Source: an uncultured Clostridia bacterium
GTDB lineage: Bacteria; Bacillota; Clostridia; Christensenellales; Borkfalkiaceae
Assembly (NCBI GenBank): GCA_904502225.1
Contig: CAJGDO010000007.1
Location: forward strand, 1 to 53,692
Reading direction: 5' to 3'
DNA length: 53,692 nt
Part shown: positions 23,929 to 33,026 of the stretch, piece after piece
Numbering within the stretch: the stretch's first letter is position 1
How the letters are laid out: the number at the start of each line of letters is the position of its first letter
Made by a program: the position numbers and the translations under genes
The notes under the pieces: model-generated
Seen by the model: the letters and a program-made list of their open reading frames with translations, nothing else
Databases searched by the model: none
Told to the model about the DNA's origin: nothing

Positions 23929-25407
23929 ATGGAAAAATACGATATTTATAGAGATATTGCAAAGCGAACTAATGGTGATATTTATATTGGCGTTGTTGGG
24001 CCTGTTAGGACCGGCAAATCCACTTTTATAACAAAGTTTATGGAAAATTTGGTTATACCAAATATAAACAATAAACTTCAAAAACAAATCGCAACCGATG
24101 AAATGCCACAATCTGCTGATGGTAAAACAATTATGACAAGTCAACCAAAATTTATCCCAGCAAACGCTGTTAAGGTTCAATTTAAGAACAAAGCGTCTGC
24201 AAACGTTAGGCTTGTTGATTGCGTTGGTTATATTGTTGAAGGAGCAGTTGGACACATTGAAAATGATAAACCACGCCTTGTAAAAACGCCTTGGGATGAA
24301 AATGAAATTCCGTTTGAAAAGGCTGCTGAAATCGGCACAAAAAAGGTCATTGAAGAATATTCAACTATTGGTGTTGTTATAACAACTGATGGAAGTTTTG
24401 GCGAAATTTCAAGGGATAATTATATTCAAGCGGAAAACAAGGTTATTAAAGAGTTAAAAGCCTTAAATAAACCGTTTGTAATAGTGCTAAACTGCAAAAA
24501 CCCAAACTCTGAAAGTGCAGTTAAAATTGCAAATGATTTAGAAAATAAACATCACGTTCCTGTTGTTTGCATTAACGTTTTGGAAATGGATAATAACGCA
24601 ATCAGTATGATTATGGAAAGGGCTTTAATGGAATTTCCTATGGTTTCCATTAACGTTGATTTGCCAAAGTGGATGCAAGCACTTCCAAGCGACAATAAAA
24701 TTATTTCTGAAATTATTGACAACGTTAAAAATGCATCTATAAACGTGGAAAAAATGTGCGATTTTGCTTGTTTAGATAACATTTTTGATGATAGTGACAA
24801 TATTAAAGAGATGAAATTGAACGAATTAAAATTGGGTAGTGGCACTTCTGATTTTAAAATTGATGCAAACGAAAAGTTGTATTACCAAGTTCTTTCTGAT
24901 GAGTGTAGCGAGCAAATTAATGATGACTTTGAACTTATGAGATATATTAAGTCTTTTTCAAACGAAAGAAAAAAGTACTATAAAATTAAAAGTGCATTAG
25001 AAGATGCTGAACAAAATGGATATGGCGTAGTGTTGCCAACTATTGATGAAATGAATTTAGAAGAGCCTGTTTTGGTAAAACAAGGTGGAAGATATGGGGT
25101 TAAATTAAAAGCATCAGCACCAAGTTTACATATTATGAAAGTTGACGTAAACACTGAAGTTGCCCCAACAGTTGGCACTGAAAAACAAGGCGAAGATTTA
25201 GTCAACTATATAATGAACAAATTTGAAGATAACCCATCAGGAATTTGGGAAACAAATATGTTTGGTAAATCTTTGCACGATTTGGTCAACGAGGGGCTTA
25301 CAAGCAAGTTAAATACAATGCCAAAAGAAGCACAAGGTAAATTAAGGAAAACATTAACCCGAATTGTAAATGAGAATAAGGGTGGCATAATTTGTATTTT
25401 GCTTTAA
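23929..25407 (+). CDS. spoIVA: Stage IV sporulation protein A
   Basis: This 492-residue ATPase polymerises on the forespore surface and forms the base of the spore coat. Walker A is GPVRTGKST near residue 21, in the sequence GVVGPVRTGKSTFITKFMENL typical of SpoIVA. The length equals that of the B. subtilis protein, and the C-terminus ends in GGIICILL. The ATG at 23929 lies 7 bases after GGGAGG; a GTG at 23914 overlaps that site and is rejected. It has its own SigE-like promoter and a terminator. Its presence, with yabP and yabQ, is the best evidence that this organism forms spores. Confidence 0.97.
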   Translation: MEKYDIYRDIAKRTNGDIYIGVVGPVRTGKSTFITKFMENLVIPNINNKLQKQIATDEMPQSADGKTIMTSQPKFIPANAVKVQFKNKASANVRLVDCVGYIVEGAVGHIENDKPRLVKTPWDENEIPFEKAAEIGTKKVIEEYSTIGVVITTDGSFGEISRDNYIQAENKVIKELKALNKPFVIVLNCKNPNSESAVKIANDLENKHHVPVVCINVLEMDNNAISMIMERALMEFPMVSINVDLPKWMQALPSDNKIISEIIDNVKNASINVEKMCDFACLDNIFDDSDNIKEMKLNELKLGSGTSDFKIDANEKLYYQVLSDECSEQINDDFELMRYIKSFSNERKKYYKIKSALEDAEQNGYGVVLPTIDEMNLEEPVLVKQGGRYGVKLKASAPSLHIMKVDVNTEVAPTVGTEKQGEDLVNYIMNKFEDNPSGIWETNMFGKSLHDLVNEGLTSKLNTMPKEAQGKLRKTLTRIVNENKGGIICILL

Positions 25408-25414
25408 TGAACAA

Positions 25415-25447
25415 AAAAAACTTAGATTATTATAATCTAAGTTTTTT
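25415..25447. terminator. Bidirectional terminator between spoIVA and the ABC transporter
   Basis: CTTAGATTAT (25421-25430) pairs with ATAATCTAAG (25432-25441). An A-tract lies on the left and a T-tract on the right, so it can stop both convergent transcripts. Confidence 0.88.
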
Positions 25448-25451
25448 TATT

Positions 25452-26258
25452 TTATCTATGTTTTATTGCTATTTTTTCTATTAGTGCTACGACAGAGTAC
25501 ATTAAGGTTGCTAAAACACAAAGCACGACAGTTGCACTCATAACTAAATCCAACTTAAACACTTGCCCGCCATATACGATTAAATATCCAAGCCCCGCAC
25601 GGGAAACTAAATATTCGCCCATAATTGAGCCGACCCACGCTAGCCCAACGCTTATTTTAAGCATACTTATAAAGGTTGGAAGGCTTCCTGGGATAACAAG
25701 TTTTGTCAGAATTTGTATTTTGTTGGCACCCATTGATTTTAGTAATAAAATCTTATTTTTATCAGTTTCTAAAAATCCGTTTAGCATTGTTATTATTGCA
25801 ACTATTATGCCAATCAAAGTTGCCATAAATATAATTGCTTTACTGCCACTGCCACACCAAACGATAATAATTGGACCTAATGCGATTTTAGGAAGACTGT
25901 TTAGCACGACAACGTAAGGCTCTAAAATTCTTCTGGTTGTTTCTGACCACCACAATATTAATGCTATAACGTATCCAAGACCAACAGCAATCAAAAAACC
26001 TAAAATGGTTTCATATAACGTTATGCCCATATGGTAAATTAAATTGTTTTCAACAAATAATGAGCCAAGCGTTTTACAAATGCGGGAAGGGGAACTGCTT
26101 ATAAACGAATCTATAATTTCAAGTTGTGCCAAAAGTTCCCAAAGCCCCAGTGTAAACACTAAAACAGCAAATCTCATTATCCAAATAAACAATGTGTGTT
26201 TTTTGTTCTTTTTAATAAAAAGTAAATGTTCTTTTGAGAAGTTTTTTTCTTTTGTCAT
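25452..26258 (-). CDS. ABC transporter permease (SsuC/TauC/ThiX type)
   Basis: The 268-residue permease has about six transmembrane helices and an EAA-type loop (KSMGANKIQILTKLVIPGSLP, near residues 170-190). This fits the group that imports sulfonates, taurine, nitrate or thiamine precursors with NMT1-like binding proteins. It overlaps the ATPase gene by 4 bp and is last in a three-gene minus-strand operon (binding protein, ATPase, permease). The substrate is unknown. Confidence 0.85.
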   Translation of the reverse strand: MTKEKNFSKEHLLFIKKNKKHTLFIWIMRFAVLVFTLGLWELLAQLEIIDSFISSSPSRICKTLGSLFVENNLIYHMGITLYETILGFLIAVGLGYVIALILWWSETTRRILEPYVVVLNSLPKIALGPIIIVWCGSGSKAIIFMATLIGIIVAIITMLNGFLETDKNKILLLKSMGANKIQILTKLVIPGSLPTFISMLKISVGLAWVGSIMGEYLVSRAGLGYLIVYGGQVFKLDLVMSATVVLCVLATLMYSVVALIEKIAIKHR

Positions 26259-27001
26259 ACTAACTCCTTCCAGATTTTTTCAAAAAACAATCCAAAATCT
26301 TTGCTTTCTCTTTTGCGTATAGGCGAGTCGCCTTTTATGTTTGGTCGATATATAGATTTAACTTGTGCAGGCCTATTGGTTAGCACTATGATTTTGTCAG
26401 ACATAGAGATTGCTTCTGATATATCGTGAGTGACCAAAATGGCAGTTTTTTTCTCGGCTTTTATAATTTTATAAACGTCGTCACAAACGGATAAACGGGT
26501 TTGAGCGTCAAGTGCTGAAAACGGTTCGTCAAGTAGCAAAATTTTAGGTTTAAACACAAGCGTTCTAATTAAAGCAACCCTTTGACGCATACCGCCAGAT
26601 AATTGGTCAGGGTAATTCTTTCTAAAATCTATTAGTCCGTATTTTTCAAGTAAATAAAGTGCATATTCCTTGTTTTCTTTTGTGTCTATGCCTTTAATTT
26701 CTAGTGGTAAGTATATGTTTTTTTCAATAGTTCGCCAAGCAAAAAGTTGGTCTTTTTGAAGCATATAACCAAGTTCTAAATCGTGTTCTACCTTTCCGTC
26801 AATAATTATTTTACCACTTGACGGTTTTATTAGCCCTGCGATTAAAGACAAAATTGTTGTTTTACCACAGCCAGACGGACCTATGATTGATAAAAATTCA
26901 CCATCACAAACATTAAAACTTAATTTTTCTATTGCTTTAATTTCATCGGTTAACGTTTGATATGTTAAGAAAACGTTTCTAAATTCAAGTAATTTTTCCA
27001 T
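26255..27001 (-). CDS. ABC transporter ATP-binding protein (SsuB/TauB/ThiZ type)
   Basis: The 248-residue ATPase carries Walker A GPSGCGKTT (about residues 42-50), the Q-loop in MLQKDQLFAWRT, the signature LSGGMRQRVALIRT (about 138-151) and Walker B ILLLDEPFSALD. The SGGMRQR form of the signature is typical of the nitrate/sulfonate/taurine ATPase group. It pairs with the adjacent permease and binding lipoprotein. Confidence 0.9.
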   Translation of the reverse strand: MEKLLEFRNVFLTYQTLTDEIKAIEKLSFNVCDGEFLSIIGPSGCGKTTILSLIAGLIKPSSGKIIIDGKVEHDLELGYMLQKDQLFAWRTIEKNIYLPLEIKGIDTKENKEYALYLLEKYGLIDFRKNYPDQLSGGMRQRVALIRTLVFKPKILLLDEPFSALDAQTRLSVCDDVYKIIKAEKKTAILVTHDISEAISMSDKIIVLTNRPAQVKSIYRPNIKGDSPIRKRESKDFGLFFEKIWKELV

Positions 27002-27031
27002 TGTTTTATCCGCCGTAAAATTTTTAGTTAA

Positions 27032-28015
27032 TTATCCAAATACTTTTTTTGCGATTGAGTTGTCAACTATATTATTGAATGCAACTCTGTTTGACAATTC
27101 GTTTGCGTTTTGCATAACGTCTTGAAGTCTATTAAAACTTTCTTCAGTTGCTTGTAAATTGGTTTTCCAAGCATCAATGTTTTTATAACTTTTAATAGAC
27201 GTTTCAATTGAATTAATAGTAGTAGAAGGGAATTGTTTTACAATTGCTTCTGCAACTTCATATTCAGTGTGGGTGTTCATAAATTCGTGTGCCTTTTTTA
27301 ATGCTTTCATAAATTTTTCTAACTTATCTTGGTTATTCTTGATATAACTGCCGAGAGCAATAAAGGAAGTGTAAGGAATTTCGCCACTTTGTTCGCCAAC
27401 GCTTGCTACAATGTGCCATTTTCCCGTTGCTTGATATTCTGATGCAGTTGGCTCGAAAACAGTGCAGTAATCAGCAGTTCCGCTTAAAAAAGCACTTGTC
27501 ATCAGATTAAATTGAACGTCAAAATTCATGGTAAAATCCACGTTGTTTTGCATGTTAAGATTGTTCATAATATACTCAAACGTCATTGCAGGAACCCCGC
27601 CTTTTCTACCTGCCAAAACTTCCTTTCCACGAAGGTTGTTCCAATCGAAATTTGGTTCAGCAATTCTTGAGACTAAAAACGAACCGTCTTTTTGTGTTAA
27701 TTGCCCGAAAACTTTAGGGTAATCTTTTTTGTTTTGATTGTACACGTAAATTACAGTTTCAGGTCCCATAAGTGCAACGTCGGCTGTTCCTGAAAGCAAA
27801 GCCGTCATTGAATTATCTGCACCGCCACCATTGGTTAATTCTATTTTTAAGCCTTCTTCTTCAAAATAACCATTTTCAATAGCTAGATAAAGCGGTGCGT
27901 AAAAAACAGAGTGGGTAACTTCGTTAAGCCTAATAGTATCGTCTTTTTTAGAACAACCAAACATTGGTGTTAAAACAAAGGCGAAAGTCAAAAAAATTGT
28001 TAAAATTCTTTTCAT
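27032..28015 (-). CDS. NMT1/THI5-like substrate-binding lipoprotein
   Basis: The 327-residue binding protein has a signal peptide ending at lipobox Cys21 (TPMFGC). The body opens with IRLNEVTHSVFYAPLYLAIENGYFEEEGL, the NMT1/SsuA pattern. GTADVALMGPE and GTADYCTVFEP are family-type segments. The start is the ATG 8 bases after GGGAG; an earlier ATG two codons upstream is too close to that site. These proteins bind sulfonates, thiamine pyrimidine precursors or riboflavin. No TPP or FMN riboswitch is visible in the leader, so the ligand stays open. Confidence 0.88.
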   Translation of the reverse strand: MKRILTIFLTFAFVLTPMFGCSKKDDTIRLNEVTHSVFYAPLYLAIENGYFEEEGLKIELTNGGGADNSMTALLSGTADVALMGPETVIYVYNQNKKDYPKVFGQLTQKDGSFLVSRIAEPNFDWNNLRGKEVLAGRKGGVPAMTFEYIMNNLNMQNNVDFTMNFDVQFNLMTSAFLSGTADYCTVFEPTASEYQATGKWHIVASVGEQSGEIPYTSFIALGSYIKNNQDKLEKFMKALKKAHEFMNTHTEYEVAEAIVKQFPSTTINSIETSIKSYKNIDAWKTNLQATEESFNRLQDVMQNANELSNRVAFNNIVDNSIAKKVFG

Positions 28016-28049
28016 TATCATTTCTCCCAAATTAAAATTTTTATAATTT

Positions 28050-28079
28050 ATTGTATGAAACAAATTTTAATATTGACAA
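28050..28079 (-). promoter_or_regulatory. Promoter of the NMT1-type ABC operon
   Basis: On the minus strand, TTGTCA (28079-28074), an 18-base spacer and TACAAT (28055-28050). Transcription would start near 28043, giving a leader of about 28 bases. Confidence 0.5.
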
Positions 28080-28094
28080 TCGCCACTATAATGA

Positions 28095-28123
28095 TTGACT
28101 TTATTAAAATAATAAAGTATAAT
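28095..28123 (+). promoter_or_regulatory. valS promoter
   Basis: TTGACT (28095-28100), a 17-base spacer and TATAAT (28118-28123). The leader of about 36 bases is too short for a T-box, so valS seems not to be under T-box control. Confidence 0.75.
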
Positions 28124-28166
28124 TGTCGTTGTATTTATGGTGTATTAAAAAAGGAGAAAGCCAAAA

Positions 28167-30794
28167 ATGGATATGGCAAAAACTTACAACCCATCAGAGT
28201 TTGAAAAAGAAATTTACGAAGAATGGGAAAAAAATGGATATTTTAGAGCAGAGGTAGATGCAAACAAACTTCCTTTCACAATTGTTATCCCACCTCCAAA
28301 CATCACTGGCCAACTTCACATGGGTCACGCTCTTGACGAAACTTTGCAGGACACTCTTATTAGGTTTAAGAGAATGCAAGGTTATAGTGCATTGTGGCTT
28401 CCTGGAACTGACCACGCTTCTATTGCTACCGAAGTTAAAATCGTTGAACAAATGGCAAAAGAGGGTATAACCAAAAAAGATATTGGCAGAGAAGGCTTTT
28501 TAGAAAGAGCGTGGGCTTGGAAGGAAAAGTATGGCGGAAGAATTATTGAACAGTTAAAAACACTTGGTTCTTCTTGCGACTGGTCACGCTTGGCGTTTAC
28601 AATGGATGAAAAATGCTCGAAAGCAGTTAAAGAAGTTTTTGTAAACTTGTATGAAAAAGGCTTAATTTACCGTGGGGACAGAATTATTAACTGGTGCCCT
28701 GAATGTAAAACTGCTCTTTCTGACGCAGAAGTTGAGTATGTTGAAGAAGATAGTAATTTATGGTACATTAAGTATCCTGTCAAGGATAGCGACCAATTTA
28801 TAACCGTTGCAACATCTCGCCCAGAGACTATGCTTGGCGACACGGCTGTTGCAGTTAATCCAAAAGACCCAAGATATAAGGGTATGGAAGGTAAAATGTT
28901 GATTTTACCTATCGTAAACAAGGAAATTCCTATCGTTTATGATGAATACGTTGAACTTGGCTTTGGTACAGGTGCTGTTAAAATTACGCCTGCACATGAC
29001 CCTAACGACTTTGAAGTTGGGCTTCGCCATAACCTTGAAGTTGTAAAAGTTATTGCAGATGACGGCAAAATGAATCAACTTGCTGGCAAGTATTGTGGTA
29101 AAGATGCTCTTGATTGCAGAAACGAAATTGTTGAAGAATTAAAAGAGTTAGGCTATCTTGTTAAAATTGAGCCATTACACCACAATGTTGGACATTGTTA
29201 TAGATGTAATCACACCATTGAACCAATCGTAAGTAAACAATGGTTCGTTAAGATGGAACCACTTGCTAAACCTGCTATTGACGTGGTTAGAAAGAAGAGC
29301 ATTAAGTTTACGCCAGACAGATTTTCAAAAATTTATTTTAACTGGATGGAAAACGTAAGGGATTGGTGTATTTCACGTCAATTGTGGTGGGGACATAGAA
29401 TTCCTGCATACTATTGTCAAGATTGTGGCGAAATGATGATTTCAAAACAAAACGTTCACGTATGTACAAAATGTTCTAGCACAAATATTAAACAAGATGA
29501 GGACGTGCTTGACACTTGGTTCTCATCAGCGTTGTGGCCTTTCTCAACTTTGGGTTATCCAGATAAAACTGCTGATTTAGAATATTTCTATCCAACCGAC
29601 GTTTTAGTCACAGGATACGATATTATTTTCTTCTGGGTTGCAAGAATGATTTTCTCTGGTCTTGAACATATGAAGAGAATTCCTTTTAAGGACGTTTTAA
29701 TTCACGGGTTAGTTAGGGATGCTCAAGGCAGAAAAATGAGCAAGTCTTTAGGAAATGGTATTGACCCAACTGTAATCATTGATAAATTTGGTGCAGATAC
29801 GCTCCGTTTCTCACTTATTAACGGTGTTGCTGCCGGCAGTGATATGCGTTTTTCAGATGAAAAAATTGAAGGTGCACGCAACTTTATGAACAAGATTTGG
29901 AACGCTTCAAGGTTTGTTTTAATGAACTGTGAAGACAAGACCATCTCTAACGTTAAAGATTGCAAGTTGAGTTCTGCTGATAAGTGGATTATTTCCAAGT
30001 TAAACAAAACCGTTAAAGACGTCACAATCAATATGGAAAAATACGAAATGGGCGTTGCACTTGCAAATCTTTACGACTTTGTTTGGAACGATTTTTGCGA
30101 TTGGTATATCGAACTTACAAAACCTGTTTTATATGGTGAAGATGAGAAAAAACGCAACGACACGGTTAGTGTTTTAGTTTACGTTTTAGGCGAAATTGTT
30201 AAGTTGTTGCATCCTTTCGTTCCATTTATTACCGAAAAAATTTATAAGAGCATACCTAACGCAAACGGTCCGCTTATGCTTGCTGATTTCCCAAGGTATA
30301 ATTCAAGATTAAACTACTCATCAGCAGTTAAAGAAATTGAACCTGTTAAAGAAATTATTAAGTGCATAAGAAACGTAAAAGTTCAAGTTGGTGCAGCACC
30401 ATCAAAGAAAGTTAAACTTTACGTTAAGACTGAAAATGTTAAAGTTATAAAAAATTGTAGCGTTTATATCGAAAAACTTGCGGGTGTTTCAAGCATTTCC
30501 ATCATAGAAAACAAAAACAACCTCAATGAAAAGGTTGTTTCACAAATTATCGATGGATATGAGTTGTTTATTCCGCTTGGTGAGTTGGTTGACTTTGAGA
30601 AGGAAATTGAAAGACTTGAAAAAGAGTTAAATTCTGTTGAAAGTGAGATTGCAAGAGCAAACGGCAAACTTTCGAACACAAAATTCTTGGAAAAAGCACC
30701 TAAAAACTTGGTTGATGCTGAAAAAGAAAAACTTAACAAGTACATTGATATTCGCACAAAATTGTTAGCACAAATTAAAGACTTAAAGGGTTAA
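28167..30794 (+). CDS. valS: Valyl-tRNA synthetase
   Basis: This 875-residue class I synthetase charges tRNA-Val. PPPNITGQLHMGHALDETLQD near residue 43 holds the HIGH motif, and GRKMSKSLGNGIDP near 520 holds KMSKS. The CP1 editing domain includes TSRPETMLGDTAVAVNP near 215. A cysteine quartet (CQDCGEM, CTKCSS) near residues 418-437 marks a zinc site. The C-terminal about 65 residues form the tRNA-binding coiled coil typical of ValRS. AAAGGAGA precedes the start; an ATG two codons downstream is also possible. It is convergent with the HAD gene, only 3 bases apart. Confidence 0.96.
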   Translation: MDMAKTYNPSEFEKEIYEEWEKNGYFRAEVDANKLPFTIVIPPPNITGQLHMGHALDETLQDTLIRFKRMQGYSALWLPGTDHASIATEVKIVEQMAKEGITKKDIGREGFLERAWAWKEKYGGRIIEQLKTLGSSCDWSRLAFTMDEKCSKAVKEVFVNLYEKGLIYRGDRIINWCPECKTALSDAEVEYVEEDSNLWYIKYPVKDSDQFITVATSRPETMLGDTAVAVNPKDPRYKGMEGKMLILPIVNKEIPIVYDEYVELGFGTGAVKITPAHDPNDFEVGLRHNLEVVKVIADDGKMNQLAGKYCGKDALDCRNEIVEELKELGYLVKIEPLHHNVGHCYRCNHTIEPIVSKQWFVKMEPLAKPAIDVVRKKSIKFTPDRFSKIYFNWMENVRDWCISRQLWWGHRIPAYYCQDCGEMMISKQNVHVCTKCSSTNIKQDEDVLDTWFSSALWPFSTLGYPDKTADLEYFYPTDVLVTGYDIIFFWVARMIFSGLEHMKRIPFKDVLIHGLVRDAQGRKMSKSLGNGIDPTVIIDKFGADTLRFSLINGVAAGSDMRFSDEKIEGARNFMNKIWNASRFVLMNCEDKTISNVKDCKLSSADKWIISKLNKTVKDVTINMEKYEMGVALANLYDFVWNDFCDWYIELTKPVLYGEDEKKRNDTVSVLVYVLGEIVKLLHPFVPFITEKIYKSIPNANGPLMLADFPRYNSRLNYSSAVKEIEPVKEIIKCIRNVKVQVGAAPSKKVKLYVKTENVKVIKNCSVYIEKLAGVSSISIIENKNNLNEKVVSQIIDGYELFIPLGELVDFEKEIERLEKELNSVESEIARANGKLSNTKFLEKAPKNLVDAEKEKLNKYIDIRTKLLAQIKDLKG

Positions 30795-30797
30795 TGA

Positions 30798-31385
30798 TTA
30801 TTTTGAGAAGATAAAATCTCGTAATTTTTTAGTGTTTGATTGATAATGAAAAGTATGAATTCCGAACCTCGTGGCTGTCACGAGGTTCGTTTTCGTATCG
30901 TCAATAAACAAACACTCGTTTGCAACAAGATTAAACTTATCAAGCAAATATTGGTAAATTTCTTCGTTTGGTTTAACCATTTTGATTGGGGCGGAATAAA
31001 CTATTCCGTCAAATTCTTTTAAGATAGGGAATTTATATGAATTATTTATAAAATGCCTTGTCATATTAGATAAAATATAAAGTTTATAGCCTTTTTGCTT
31101 TAATTCTCTGATTAAATCAAAAATTCCCTCGCTATAATGCATAAAATATTCCCAATTTTTCAATACTGAAAGTGAGTAGCGGGAAAGTTCTTTTGGCAAA
31201 GATTTTTCAACATTTTCATAATATTCTTCAAGAGTTAGTGCGTCCTCGTCAAGAAGTTCCCAATTGAAAAATGTTTTTTCTTTTAATAATTCATAATCTT
31301 TTCCGTCATAAAAATGCTTTAACAAGTAATCACGGTCAAAGTTTAATATAACGTTTCCAATATCAAAAATAACGTTCTTTATCAT
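30798..31385 (-). CDS. HAD superfamily phosphatase (subfamily IA)
   Basis: The 195-residue protein carries HAD motif I as FDIGNVIL (Asp8 as nucleophile; the DxGxV form is common in the YihX-like group), motif II as LYILSNM near residue 103, motif III Lys in KMVKPNEEIY near 137, and motif IV as FIDDTKTNL near 160. It probably dephosphorylates a small sugar phosphate or similar metabolite; the substrate is unknown. Codons for TNLVTATRF (about 30863-30889) form an 11-bp perfect inverted repeat and use GC-ending codons that are rare in this window. GGGTG precedes the start. Confidence 0.85.
   Translation of the reverse strand: MIKNVIFDIGNVILNFDRDYLLKHFYDGKDYELLKEKTFFNWELLDEDALTLEEYYENVEKSLPKELSRYSLSVLKNWEYFMHYSEGIFDLIRELKQKGYKLYILSNMTRHFINNSYKFPILKEFDGIVYSAPIKMVKPNEEIYQYLLDKFNLVANECLFIDDTKTNLVTATRFGIHTFHYQSNTKKLRDFIFSK
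30863..30893 (+). terminator. Possible valS terminator embedded in the HAD gene
   Basis: CGAACCTCGTG (30863-30873) and CACGAGGTTCG (30879-30889) form a perfect 11-bp stem with a 5-base loop, followed by TTTT (30890-30893) on the plus strand. No other terminator is seen after valS. The short T-run makes this only plausible. Confidence 0.4.
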
Positions 31386-31510
31386 TCTGCACCCAAATAA
31401 ATTTTATGTAAACATTTTAACCGAGAGCGAGATAAATGTCAAACTTTTTAGTATAAAGTAATATATTTGGCAAAAAATGTAAAATAAATCTTAAATATAC
31501 ATATCCAATA

Positions 31511-31539
31511 TTGACTTTTATTGGTTATTATAGTATCAT
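31511..31539 (+). promoter_or_regulatory. Promoter of the pgi-glg operon
   Basis: TTGACT (31511-31516), a 17-base spacer and TATCAT (31534-31539). A second candidate -10, TATAAT at 31547-31552 with TGTG before it, lies slightly downstream without a matching -35. Confidence 0.6.
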
Positions 31540-31583
31540 ATTAGTGTATAATATATATAAGGAATTATATAAGAGGTAAAAAA

Positions 31584-33020
31584 TTGTTTATGAAAATCAA
31601 AAGTGCTAAATGGCGAAACGGCATGAAATTAAAAATTGATTTTAACAATATGATGAAAGACTTTGTTGGCGAACAACAAGGTTTCGATAAAAATATATTT
31701 GAAGAAAATAAGGGGTTAATTTCTAACGCATTTGAAAGCGTTATTGAAAATCGTGGAACAGGTATGATGGGGTGGACTGAACTGCCTTATAACCAAACAG
31801 AAATTGTTGAAGAAATTATCCAAACTGCAAAAAACATTAGAAAAAAATATGATAACTTTGTCGTACTTGGTATTGGTGGCTCGGCGTTGGGGACAATTGC
31901 GGTTTTCCACGCTTTATGTCATTTAAGGCATAACGAATTACCTAAATCTAAACGTAAGTCACCAAAACTTTACGTTGAAGATAACGTTGACCCAGAGCGT
32001 ATGCAAGCACTTTTTGACGTTATTGACCTTGATAAAACAATGTTCAACGTTGTGACGAAAAGTGGCGAAACAAGTGAGACGATGGCACAATATTTAATCA
32101 TTATGGATTTGCTTAAGAAAAAGTATGGTGACAAAGCAAATGAACATATGATTGCAACAACGTCAGGAGAAAAAGGTAATTTAATCAAGATTGCAAAGCA
32201 AGAAAACCTTAAAACATTTTATATTCCAGAAGGGGTTGGTGGCAGATTTTCTGAACTTTGCCCTGTGGGATTGTTGCCTGCGGCAGTTGTTGGAGTGGAC
32301 ATTAAAGCAATGCTCAAAGGTGCTGAATTTATGGATAAAATTTGTCAAAATAAGTCTATTTTTAAAAATCCTGCACTTTTAATGGCTCTTTTACAAGTTT
32401 TGGCAATGAAAAACGGCAAAAATATTTCAGTTATGATGCCGTATGCTGAAAGTCTTAAGCACGTTGCCGATTGGTATTGCCAATTGTGGAGCGAAAGCCT
32501 TGGAAAAGCAACCAATAATTTGGGTGAAAAGATTTTTGTTGGGCAAACGCCTGTCAAAGCACTTGGTGTCACAGACCAACACTCTCAAATTCAGTTGTAT
32601 AGAGAAGGACCTTTTGACAAGGTTATAACACTTATTGCAGTTGAAAATTACCGCACAACTTATGAAATTAGCGATGGGTACAAAGATATTCCAGAAGTTT
32701 CATTCTTGTGTGGGCATACGTTAAACGAGTTTATCACGGTTGCAAGAAAATCAACCGAATATGCATTAAACATAGCAAACAGACAAAATTATACAATAAT
32801 TATGCCTGAAGTGAACGCTTTTACTATTGGCGAACTTTTATATTTGTTTGAAATGGAAACAGCGTTTGCTGGTGCAATGCTTAATATTGATGCCTATAAT
32901 CAACCGGGTGTTGAAGGTGGCAAGCACGCTGCTTATGCAATTTTTGGCAAAAAAGGCTATGAAAACATTAAAAAAGAATTAGACAACGCCCCTAATAAAA
33001 ATTCAAAATATATTTGTTAA
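31584..33020 (+). CDS. pgi: Glucose-6-phosphate isomerase
   Basis: This 478-residue enzyme interconverts glucose-6-phosphate and fructose-6-phosphate. GIGGSALGTIAVFHAL near residue 95, VTKSGETSETMAQ near 155 and GVTDQHSQIQLYREGP near 327 are family signatures. The TTG start at 31584 is chosen because AGAGG lies 7 bases before it. ATG codons at 31590 and 31623 are alternatives, the last giving the usual N-terminus (MKLKIDFNNMM) but lacking a ribosome site. As the first gene of the operon it connects glycolysis to glycogen synthesis. Confidence 0.93.
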   Translation: MFMKIKSAKWRNGMKLKIDFNNMMKDFVGEQQGFDKNIFEENKGLISNAFESVIENRGTGMMGWTELPYNQTEIVEEIIQTAKNIRKKYDNFVVLGIGGSALGTIAVFHALCHLRHNELPKSKRKSPKLYVEDNVDPERMQALFDVIDLDKTMFNVVTKSGETSETMAQYLIIMDLLKKKYGDKANEHMIATTSGEKGNLIKIAKQENLKTFYIPEGVGGRFSELCPVGLLPAAVVGVDIKAMLKGAEFMDKICQNKSIFKNPALLMALLQVLAMKNGKNISVMMPYAESLKHVADWYCQLWSESLGKATNNLGEKIFVGQTPVKALGVTDQHSQIQLYREGPFDKVITLIAVENYRTTYEISDGYKDIPEVSFLCGHTLNEFITVARKSTEYALNIANRQNYTIIMPEVNAFTIGELLYLFEMETAFAGAMLNIDAYNQPGVEGGKHAAYAIFGKKGYENIKKELDNAPNKNSKYIC

Positions 33021-33026
33021 CAAATA

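Noticed and set aside
30515..30540. 9-bp inverted repeat (AAACAACCT/AGGTTGTTT) inside valS
   Set aside because: It has only a short T run and lies well within the coding region of an essential gene; chance pairing in A/T-rich sequence is enough.
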